From assembly GCF_001685415.1 (NCBI RefSeq), contig NZ_CP014989.1:930001-994000 (forward strand): a stretch of DNA of 64,000 bases, given 5' to 3'. The notes beneath the pieces are model-generated. The model did not search any database. It was not told where the DNA came from and saw only the letters and a list, made by a program, of their open reading frames with translations. Of this stretch, positions 57,764-64,000 are shown one piece after another; position 1 is the stretch's first letter; each line of letters starts with the position of its first letter. The position numbers and the translations under genes are program-made. The stretch is from Serinicoccus hydrothermalis. GTDB lineage: Bacteria > Actinomycetota > Actinomycetes > Actinomycetales > Dermatophilaceae.

Positions 57764-58016
57764 ATGGCAGCAGCACCGAGGAAGTACGACAGGGAGTTCC
57801 AGGAGCGAGCGACGCTGAGCGTACCGGGATCGGTTGGCCGAGGGCAAGGAGTCGAAGGTGGGGGCCCGGCGGCGTGTCGGGTCGCTGCTGGACTTGAATC
57901 AGGCGACACTGCGAAATTGTGTCGAGGAGGAGCTGGTCGCCGGAGGGGCGCCCTCGCCCGCGGCGCAAGCGGTGGACTCTGAGGAGGGTCTGCGAAAGGG
58001 CCTCAATAGTGAGTAG
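57764..58016 (+). pseudogene. decayed IS3-family transposase orfA
   Basis: The start MAAAPRKYDREFQERAT matches the opening of IS3-type OrfA proteins. After about 25 codons the frame shifts; the next frame continues RRRVGSLLDLNQATLRNCVEEEL, the helix-turn-helix part (usual form: LGINPETLRNWV). No orfB follows. The sequence is therefore a frameshifted relic of an insertion sequence. Confidence 0.75.
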
Positions 58017-58052
58017 CCGGTGGATACCCGAGAAGAAGGGTCCACGTCGACG

Positions 58053-58670
58053 TCACTCAGGCTCGGTGGGACACTCTTCACCGTAGACGGATTCCTCGGT
58101 ACTCCAACGTCCTTGGTCAACATCCGCAAGAACCTGTTCCATAGTGGAAGCTCTCGGGTCCCAGACTGCCCCGGCCATGAAAGCCTCCCGAGATGGAGGA
58201 GTATCAACTGAGTATCCCAGGGATTCCAAGCACGGAATCGTGTCATCTACCCAGTGGTCATACAAGACCCCTCGCCCATCGGCGTCCAAGGCGCCGCGAA
58301 ATTCTTGAGCGATTGGATATTGAGCATTGCAAGTATAAATTGCCAGCGAGAATGCCTCACCTTGCCCCTCCGGAACTTCCCACTCCAGGTTCAACGAGTC
58401 TGGGTCGGACACCGTGAATCCTGATTCGGCCATACAGTCTCGAACAGCGACCATTTGGTCCTCAGGGGAAACCTCTCGGACAACTGTAACATCCGGTGGA
58501 TCATCTACGCCGAGAACTTCGGCGTAGTCTTTTAGTTCGTTTTCTCTTTCTGGCGATCCAGTGCTGCCAGCATCATCACTGTTGTCGGAGTTACTTGAAG
58601 CGCACCCACTAACTGTTACCGAAATAAATGCCGCAACTGCACCCATCGACGAAAGTCGGCTATTCCTCAT
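58053..58670 (-). CDS. lipoprotein of unknown function
   Basis: 205 residues from the ATG at 58670 (a TTG codon precedes it in frame). Lipobox VSGC at about residues 21-24 after a hydrophobic signal, then an acidic Ser/Asp-rich linker and a soluble domain with cysteines in VRDCMAES, IYTCNAQY, TIPCLESLGY and YGEECPTE. It uses AT-rich codons unlike the core genome (near 50% GC by eye), so it was probably acquired. No family is recognised. Confidence 0.75.
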   Translation of the reverse strand: MRNSRLSSMGAVAAFISVTVSGCASSNSDNSDDAGSTGSPERENELKDYAEVLGVDDPPDVTVVREVSPEDQMVAVRDCMAESGFTVSDPDSLNLEWEVPEGQGEAFSLAIYTCNAQYPIAQEFRGALDADGRGVLYDHWVDDTIPCLESLGYSVDTPPSREAFMAGAVWDPRASTMEQVLADVDQGRWSTEESVYGEECPTEPE

Positions 58671-59093
58671 CAAGTTTTAATCCTAGTTGGCTAGTACGAG
58701 GTGAAGAACGAACCTACTGACCCCAGGCTCTTGGAAGCATACCCTCAAGCGTTTGCCATCCGGTGGGGCTCTGACAGCCCTGCTTTACTTGTCGCCCTGT
58801 AGATTTCATACTTATTGAATACGGGAGCTGCCTGAACTTCACAACATCCCCTCGGAATCCGTAGATGCGATGATTCTGATATCCTGCGCGGTAACCTCGA
58901 CTAGCCGCGTTCTGACCAGTCGCGCAGAACTTCGACCCCGTGTCTGCAGTATCGCATAGGCCAGCGTTGCAGTGCCGCCTGCCCCAGCTTGGGCGATAAT
59001 GGTACCTCCCCTAATCAAGGCAGTCAAGACTCCCATCTGAATCAGTTGCGAAGCCAGAGGTGAACAGGAAGACGTTCGTCACGCGGTCGAGTC
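58671..59093. other. low-GC intergenic stretch
   Basis: 423 bp, markedly AT-richer than the flanking ABC genes. The only candidate gene is a 65-codon minus-strand ORF at 58839-59036. Otherwise I see no RNA gene or mobile element end. The minus-strand promoter of the lipoprotein probably lies near 58680-58720. Confidence 0.45.
58839..59036 (-). CDS. small hypothetical protein, doubtful
   Basis: 65 residues from the ATG at 59036. The first half is hydrophobic and Ala/Gly-rich (IIAQAGAGGTATLAYAILQT), the second half basic and soluble. No ribosome-binding site is visible, so the gene is uncertain. If real, it would be a single-span peptide in the accessory block. Confidence 0.3.
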   Translation of the reverse strand: MGVLTALIRGGTIIAQAGAGGTATLAYAILQTRGRSSARLVRTRLVEVTAQDIRIIASTDSEGML

Positions 59094-60200
59094 TTACGGA
59101 GTTCGGAGGATGCGGACGGGGTCTCGGGTGGCGGCGTACAGGGCGGGGGGTATGGCGGCGGTGGTCGCGGCGATGAGGGCGAGGGTGGCGGTGCCGGTGG
59201 TGAAGTCGGCCGGGGGGACGGTGTCCGGGCCGAGGCGGGCGGCCAGGGCCAGCCCTGCTGCGACCCCGAGGGCGGCGCCGAGGATGGCGGGGGTCAGGGT
59301 GCGGCCGATCACGAGGGTGATGATCGTGGCCCTGGTAGCGCCCAGGGCGCGGCGGCGGCCGAGGTCCTTGCGGCGGACGAGGACATCGGCCAGGACGACG
59401 ATCGCCACGAGCAGGGCACCGCCGCCGAGCACCCCGAGCAGCAAGGTCGCACCGAACGCGGCAAGGTCGCCGGTGACCTGGCCCTGCAGGTCGGCCAACG
59501 AGACGGGGGAGGTGATGGTGACCGCGTCCGGGGTGGGCGGGTCGACCAGAGCCAGGACACTGGCCTGGGTGGCCTGCGCGGCCGATGCGTCGGTCAGCAC
59601 CACCTGCAGGGTGTCCATCGGCTGGTGGCTGGGCGCGACGTACAACACCCCAGCGGCGTAGTCACCGAACGGGTCCCTGGGGGTGAACGTCCCGACCACG
59701 GACCAGTCGTCGACCTCGCTGGTCGAGGCCAACGCGACCCACCCGACCGGGTCGGCCATCCCGAGCTGTGTCATCGCGGTGTCGGTGACGATCGCCTCGC
59801 CCGGGCCGGGCCAGCGCCCCGCCGTGAGGTCGGCGACCGCGGCCAGGTCACCATGCACCCCCCACGCGGGCACCCGGGTCCCGCCCTGCCCGATGACCCC
59901 GTTGACGACATCGACCGGGATCAGGGTCCCCACCCCACGCTCCACGGTCGACAGGGTGCTCGCCTGGTCCACCACCGTCGCCGGCAGCAGACCCTCACCA
60001 CGTGCGTCGGCAACGGCCAACACCCGGGACCCGGCCTCGTCCAACCGGTCCGTCAGCTGTTGCTCCGCGGCGGCGGTGCGGCCCACGGTGGCGATCGTGG
60101 CCGCGCACATCACCGCGACCAGCAACCCGACCAACGCCGAGGGCACCTTGGACGCCCACGCCGTCGCGGCCGCCTCCCGCAACACCAGCACCCACCTCAT
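59094..60200 (-). CDS. FtsX/MacB-type ABC transporter permease
   Basis: 368 residues. Membrane segments at about residues 18-40, 245-268, 295-320 and 335-358, with a large extracytoplasmic domain between the first two, as in MacB/FtsX permeases (LAAFGATLLLGVLGGGALLVAIV, then GRRRALGATRATI). It should work with the ATPase encoded just upstream (ATGA overlap) and the adaptor upstream of that. The substrate is unknown. GC content is high, but the GGTATGCC word of the core genome is missing. Confidence 0.88.
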   Translation of the reverse strand: MRWVLVLREAAATAWASKVPSALVGLLVAVMCAATIATVGRTAAAEQQLTDRLDEAGSRVLAVADARGEGLLPATVVDQASTLSTVERGVGTLIPVDVVNGVIGQGGTRVPAWGVHGDLAAVADLTAGRWPGPGEAIVTDTAMTQLGMADPVGWVALASTSEVDDWSVVGTFTPRDPFGDYAAGVLYVAPSHQPMDTLQVVLTDASAAQATQASVLALVDPPTPDAVTITSPVSLADLQGQVTGDLAAFGATLLLGVLGGGALLVAIVVLADVLVRRKDLGRRRALGATRATIITLVIGRTLTPAILGAALGVAAGLALAARLGPDTVPPADFTTGTATLALIAATTAAIPPALYAATRDPVRILRTP

Positions 60201-60898
60201 AGGGCCAGCACCTCATCCGCATGGTCCAGCACGAACGGGTCGTGCGTGGCGATCACCACCGTCCGCCCCCCAGACCCACCCCCTGCGGGCGCCTCGCCCG
60301 CCCCCTTCCCCGGATTCTCTGCCGCCTGATCGGGGCCGCCGGCGGCTGCGGACAGCGCTGCCAGCACCCCGGCGGCATTGTCCCGGTCCAGGTTGCCCGT
60401 CGGCTCATCGGCCAGCACGACCACCGGGTCGGTCACCAGGGCACGGCACACCGCCACCCGTTGCGCCTGCCCACCGCTGATCTCTCCCGGCCGGTGACCC
60501 GCCCGCGCCGAGACCCCCATCTGCTCCAGCAACCCCGAGCCGCTGGCCCGGGCATCACCCAGCCGCCACCCGGCATACAACGCAGGCTCGATGACCGAGT
60601 CCAGCACGGTCCGGGTCGGGTCCAACGCCGCATCCTGGAACACGAACCCGATCCGGTGCGCCCGCACCCGCACCCGCGCCGCATCCGGCGCGGCCGAGAC
60701 CGCCTCACCGTCCAGCAGCACCCGCCCCTGCGACGGGGTCAACATCAACCCCAGCACGTACAGCAACGTCGACTTGCCCCGCCCCGACGGGCCCGTCACC
60801 GCCGTCACCACCCCCGGCGTGAACGCGTGGGACAACCCCCCGAACAGTTCCTCCGCACCCCGCCGGTAGGCGAACGACAGGTCCTTCACCGCCAGCAA
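60197..60898 (-). CDS. MacB-type ABC transporter ATPase
   Basis: 233 residues if the TTG at 60898 is used, 5 nt after the adaptor stop; a GTG at 60889 is the alternative. Walker A TAVTGPSGRGKSTLLYVLG (Arg in place of the usual Ser/Ala), signature ISGGQAQRVAVCRALV, Walker B VVLADEPTGNLD, H-loop VIATHDPFV. A Gly/Ala-rich insertion (GGPDQAAENPGKGAGEAPAGG) before the H-loop is unusual. It pairs with the FtsX-like permease. Confidence 0.85.
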   Translation of the reverse strand: MLAVKDLSFAYRRGAEELFGGLSHAFTPGVVTAVTGPSGRGKSTLLYVLGLMLTPSQGRVLLDGEAVSAAPDAARVRVRAHRIGFVFQDAALDPTRTVLDSVIEPALYAGWRLGDARASGSGLLEQMGVSARAGHRPGEISGGQAQRVAVCRALVTDPVVVLADEPTGNLDRDNAAGVLAALSAAAGGPDQAAENPGKGAGEAPAGGGSGGRTVVIATHDPFVLDHADEVLAL

Positions 60899-60902
60899 CG
60901 TC

Positions 60903-61281
60903 TCACCCGCCCTCGGTGGTATCCGCGCCCTCGCCCGAGACAGCAGCCGGCTCGCCGGTGACCAGGACCGGCATGCCGGGCTCGATGCCGTCGCCGTCCA
61001 CGATCGCGATCCCCTGACCCGAACCGATGACCTCGACATCCACCTCCCCCTGCCCGGTGACGAGATATGCCGTCCCGTCGGCCCGGGTGCGCACCGCCGC
61101 TGCCGGGACACTGGCACCCTCGACCCGCGGCGTGATGACGACCTCAGAGCGCAACGTGACCTGCTCATCCCCCGGCAGCACCCCACACTCGTCCCCGCAC
61201 ACCGGCCCACCGTCCGGCGCGGTCAGCTCGAACACCGTCGACCCCGACTCGTCCACCTCCGACCCGGCGATCACCCCCGTC
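60903..61281 (-). pseudogene. MacA/HlyD-like adaptor, 3' part, cut by IS21
   Basis: The downstream part of an export adaptor gene: WTGVIAGSEVDESGST, then CGDECGVLPGDEQVTL, SVPAAAVRTRADGTAYLVTG and GIEPGMPVLVTGE, typical of the beta-barrel and membrane-proximal domains of MacA-type proteins. It is separated from its 5' part (from 63871) by an insertion. Joining 61281 to 63877, dropping one copy of the 6-bp duplication, restores FEDQQWTGVIAGSEVD without a frameshift. Confidence 0.88.
61276..61281. repeat. 6-bp target site duplication, left copy
   Basis: CCCGTC at 61276-61281 repeats at 63871-63876, directly outside the two ends of the IS21-type element. Confidence 0.88.
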
Positions 61282-61406
61282 TGAGTGTGCCAGTCTGAAG
61301 TGGCCCCACTTGGAGGTGTAGTGCTGGTCTGAAGTGGCCCCACCCTCGACCCCGAACTTCCCTCTACTGTCCGGATCGTCTGCCAAGGCGATCACGGAGG
61401 TGGAGG

Positions 61407-62960
61407 GTGAAGGAGAGATCGAGAGTGGAGCAGTTCGAACGTATCCGACGCGACCGGCGCGATGAAGGCCTGTCGATCAGAGAGCTCGCCAGGAAGCACC
61501 GTGTGCACCGGCGCACGGTCCGTGCGGCGTTGGCCGACGCGGTCCCACCGCCACGGAAGGTGCCCGAGCGTGAGGCACCTGTCACGGGTGCGCACGTGGA
61601 ACTCGTGCGGTCCTGGTTGACGCAGGACCTGGACGCGCCCCGCAAGCAGCGGCACACCGCCCGCCGGGTCTGGCAGCGGCTGATCGAGGAGGAAGGAGCG
61701 GTCGTGGCCGAGTCCACGGTGCGCAACCTCGTGGCCGGCCTACGCGCCGAGGTCGCCGGGTCACAGACCCAGGTGATGATCGTCCAGGAGCACCCGCCGG
61801 GTGAGGAGGCCGAGGTCGACTTCGGTGAGTTCCGCGCCAGCATCGGCGGCGTCGTGCTGCGGCTGTGGATGTTCTGCATGCGCCTGTCGCACTCGGGCCG
61901 GGCGTTCCACTACGCCTACGCCAACCAGTCCCAGGAGTCTTTCCTGGACGGGCACGTGCGCGCGTTCGCCGCGTTCGGCGGGACACCGACCGGGATGATC
62001 CGCTACGACAACCTCAAGCCCGCGGTCATCCGGTGCGCGTTGGGCAGGGAACGGTTCGAACACCCACGCTTCGTTGCCCTGCGGTCGCACTACGGCTTCG
62101 ACTCTTTCTACTGCCAGCCCGGGATCGAGGGCGCGCACGAGAAAGGCGGGGTCGAAGGAGAGATCGGCCGGTTCCGTCGCCGGCACCTGACCCCGGTCCC
62201 GCACGTGGGCTCCCTGGCCGCGCTGAACGAGGCGATGGCCGCCGCCGACGCCCGCGACGACGCCCGCCGCATCGGCGCCCGCCGGGTCACCGTCGGAGCC
62301 ATGTTCGCGGACGAGGCCCCGCTGCTGCTGGCGTTGCCACCAGTCCCCTTCGACGCTTCGGCGGCACTGTCGGTGCGGGTGGACGCCAAGGCGCGAGTGT
62401 GCGTGCGCCAGTCGTACTACTCGGTCCCGGCCCGCTACGCCGGGACCCGCCTGGACGTCGCGCTCGGCGCCACGACCGTGCGGGTGCTGGACCGCGGCAC
62501 GGTGATCGCCGAGCACGTCCGCTCCCTGCACAAGGGCTCCCAGGACCTGGTGCTGGACCACTACCTGGAGGTCCTGACCCGCAAACCCGGCGCCCTGGCC
62601 GGCTCGAGCGCGTTGGCGACCGCCCGGGCGAACCGGACGTTCACCCCGGTCCACGAGGCGTACTGGAGGGCCGCCCGTGCCCGCCTGGGCGACAGCGGCG
62701 GCACCAGGGCGTTGATCGAGGCGCTGCTGCTGCACCGCACCCTGCCCACCCACGCGGTGCTGACCGGGATCACCGAGGCCACGACAGCCGGGGTCTTCGA
62801 CGCCGACGTCATCGCCATGACCGCCCGCCGGCTCCTGCACGCGACGCCCAGCCCGCCACCGGTGCCCGTGCCCGAGGGTGCACCACCAGCGGCCCTGGTC
62901 CACCGCCCGGCGCCCTGCCTGGGTTCCTACGACCAGCTGCTCACCGGGGCCGGAGCATGA
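61407..62960 (+). CDS. istA: IS21 transposase IstA
   Basis: 517 residues from the GTG at 61407, with GGAGG 6-10 nt upstream. Helix-turn-helix (LSIRELARKHRVHRRTVRAAL), then an RNase H-like integrase core: EAEVDFGE with the first Asp, IRYDNLKPAV with the second, and KGGVEGEIGRFRRR with the Glu of the DDE triad. A beta-barrel domain (YYSVPARYAGTRLDVAL) follows, as in IS21 IstA. It cuts and joins the element ends with IstB. Confidence 0.95.
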   Translation: MKERSRVEQFERIRRDRRDEGLSIRELARKHRVHRRTVRAALADAVPPPRKVPEREAPVTGAHVELVRSWLTQDLDAPRKQRHTARRVWQRLIEEEGAVVAESTVRNLVAGLRAEVAGSQTQVMIVQEHPPGEEAEVDFGEFRASIGGVVLRLWMFCMRLSHSGRAFHYAYANQSQESFLDGHVRAFAAFGGTPTGMIRYDNLKPAVIRCALGRERFEHPRFVALRSHYGFDSFYCQPGIEGAHEKGGVEGEIGRFRRRHLTPVPHVGSLAALNEAMAAADARDDARRIGARRVTVGAMFADEAPLLLALPPVPFDASAALSVRVDAKARVCVRQSYYSVPARYAGTRLDVALGATTVRVLDRGTVIAEHVRSLHKGSQDLVLDHYLEVLTRKPGALAGSSALATARANRTFTPVHEAYWRAARARLGDSGGTRALIEALLLHRTLPTHAVLTGITEATTAGVFDADVIAMTARRLLHATPSPPPVPVPEGAPPAALVHRPAPCLGSYDQLLTGAGA

Positions 62961-63757
62961 GCGCGGCCACGCCAGCGGTCACCGCGCTCGGTGCCGACGC
63001 CGCCCAGGCCGCGGTCACCGCCGCCGCCAAGGCCCTGGGGCTGCCGACCGTGCGGGAGGAAGCCGCCCGGTACGCGGCCGCGGCGGCCAAGGCCCGCCTG
63101 ACCCACCTGGCATTCCTGGCCGAGGTGCTCTCCGCCGAGTGCGACGACCGTGAGCACCGGCGCCGACAACGTCGGATCAACGAGGCCAAGTTCCCCCGCC
63201 ACAAGCGCCTGTCCGACTTCGACACCGCCCGCCTGCCCGACCTGCCCGCCGCGACCCTGGCCCACCTGGGCACCGGCGCGTGGATCGAGGCCGGGCAACC
63301 GCTGGTGCTGCTCGGCGACTCCGGAACCGGCAAGACGCACCTACTCATCGCCCTGGGCATGGCCGCGGCCGAGCAGGGTCACCGGGTCCGCTACATCACC
63401 ACCGCGGCCCTGGTCAACGAGCTGACCGAGGCCGCCGACGACAAGCAGCTCACCCGCGTGGTCAACCGGTACGCCCGACTGGACCTGCTGTGCCTGGACG
63501 AGATCGGCTACGTCCACCTCGACCCCCGCGGGGCCGAGCTGCTCTTCCAGATCATCACCGCCCGCGAGGAACGAGCCTCCATCGCCTGCGCGTCCAACGC
63601 CCCGTTCAGCGAGTGGGGCACCACCTTCACCGACCCCCGACTGGCCGCCGCCGTCGTCGACCGGCTCACCTTCAACGCCCACATCATCAACACCGGCACC
63701 CAGTCCTACCGACTCGCTACCACCCGCACCCGCCAGGAGGTGACCCCACCACGCTGA
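62957..63757 (+). CDS. istB: IS21 helper ATPase IstB
   Basis: 266 residues from the ATG at 62957 (ATGA overlap with istA). DnaA/DnaC-like AAA+ fold: Walker A LLGDSGTGKTHLLIALG (K126), Walker B LDLLCLDEIGYV, sensor IACASNAPFSEWG. It selects target DNA and activates IstA. The length matches the family (about 250-270). Confidence 0.95.
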   Translation: MSAATPAVTALGADAAQAAVTAAAKALGLPTVREEAARYAAAAAKARLTHLAFLAEVLSAECDDREHRRRQRRINEAKFPRHKRLSDFDTARLPDLPAATLAHLGTGAWIEAGQPLVLLGDSGTGKTHLLIALGMAAAEQGHRVRYITTAALVNELTEAADDKQLTRVVNRYARLDLLCLDEIGYVHLDPRGAELLFQIITAREERASIACASNAPFSEWGTTFTDPRLAAAVVDRLTFNAHIINTGTQSYRLATTRTRQEVTPPR

Positions 63758-63797
63758 CCCCCTCCGGGGAGACCGAGCACCATCGACACGCCCTCAG

Positions 63798-63814
63798 CCC
63801 CCCCCCCCCCCCCC
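63798..63814 (+). repeat. homopolymer of 17 C
   Basis: A C-tract in the non-coding right end of the IS21-type element, 40 nt after the istB stop. The exact length is prone to sequencing error and slippage. Confidence 0.8.
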
Positions 63815-63870
63815 GAGGGTGGGGCCAAATCAGAACAGCACAGTGGGGCCAAATGGACTTGTCATTCTCA

Positions 63871-64000
63871 CCCGTCCACTGCTGGTCCTCGAAGCTCATC
63901 TCCACGGTCGCCTCGGCCGGGATCAACCGGGCCTGCTCCGCGGTCACCACCAGCACGAAGTCCCGTTCCCCCGTCGGCGCCAGCACCGCGTCCTCACCAC
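63871..64000 (-). pseudogene. MacA/HlyD-like adaptor, part of 5' region, cut by IS21 and by the window edge
   Basis: Minus-strand reading GEDAVLAPTGERDFVLVV then AEQARLIPAEATVEMSFEDQQWTG, which continues into the 3' part beyond the insertion. The first six bases (63871-63876) are the right copy of the target duplication. The gene's start lies outside the window. Confidence 0.85.

Larger units (their letters stand above)
61282..63870 (+). mobile_element. IS21-family insertion sequence, 2589 bp
   Basis: Both ends begin TGAG. The outer 28 bp of each end align and both close in TGGCCCCAC, with further inner copies (GTCTGAAGTGGCCCCAC at about 61293 and 61333 on the left; two GTGGGGCCAAAT copies on the right), the multiple terminal repeats typical of IS21. 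It carries istA and istB in overlapping frames and is flanked by CCCGTC duplications. Intact genes and perfect duplications suggest a recent insertion. A run of 17 C lies near the right end. Confidence 0.93.

Overview
The window is a high-GC actinobacterial chromosome segment, roughly 70% GC by eye over the first 54 kb. Gene content points to the Micrococcales, most likely an Intrasporangiaceae/Ornithinimicrobiaceae-type genome. The supporting features are GTG and even TTG starts, GTGA/ATGA stop-start overlaps, leaderless-type promoters, a polar-growth DivIVA, a CoaE-GrpB fusion, and a secreted peptidase with CWB2 repeats. The family-level placement is inference.

Layout. 1-3.5 kb: minus-strand amino-acid catabolism cluster (a glutamate-semialdehyde dehydrogenase, a class III aminotransferase, and a second aminotransferase cut by the window edge). 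3.7-16.5 kb: mixed genes, including an S9A oligopeptidase, an orphan PP-loop (asparagine-synthase-like) protein, DnaE carrying a 174-residue mini-intein, and a large secreted M14 carboxypeptidase. 16.5-36.7 kb: one long minus-strand run, rluD-lspA-dksA/traR, divIVA, and then (in transcription order from 36.7 kb down) mraZ-rsmH-ftsL-ftsI-murF-mraY-murD-ftsW-murG-murC-ftsQ-ftsZ-pgeF-yggS-sepF-yggT. This is the dcw cluster for septation and peptidoglycan precursor synthesis. murE is absent from its usual place between ftsI and murF. A four-box MraZ operator precedes mraZ. 37-43 kb: plus-strand moxR-DUF58-transglutaminase operon, then zwf. 43-53.5 kb: the primary sigma factor, a UspA protein, DUF4192 and EcsC proteins, a PAC2 protein, an S9C peptidase, coaE-grpB and a pterin dehydratase-VOC fusion.

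53.5-64 kb is accessory. A VapBC-type pair sits at its edge. It is followed by an AT-richer block holding a four-gene, translationally coupled operon: a secreted bacteriocin-like peptide, an ABC ATPase, a seven-TM membrane protein and a small membrane protein. Next come a decayed IS3-type orfA, a low-GC lipoprotein, and a GC-rich MacAB-like export operon. The adaptor gene of that export operon is broken by an IS21-family element with an exact 6-bp target duplication; removing the element restores the reading frame.

The most unusual global signal is an 8-mer, GGTATGCC/GGCATACC. I count about 34 copies in the first 54 kb, far above what base composition predicts. It occurs in both orientations, mostly inside genes, where it overrides the usual Tyr and Ala codon choice, and it vanishes from the accessory region. 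All counts are by eye.
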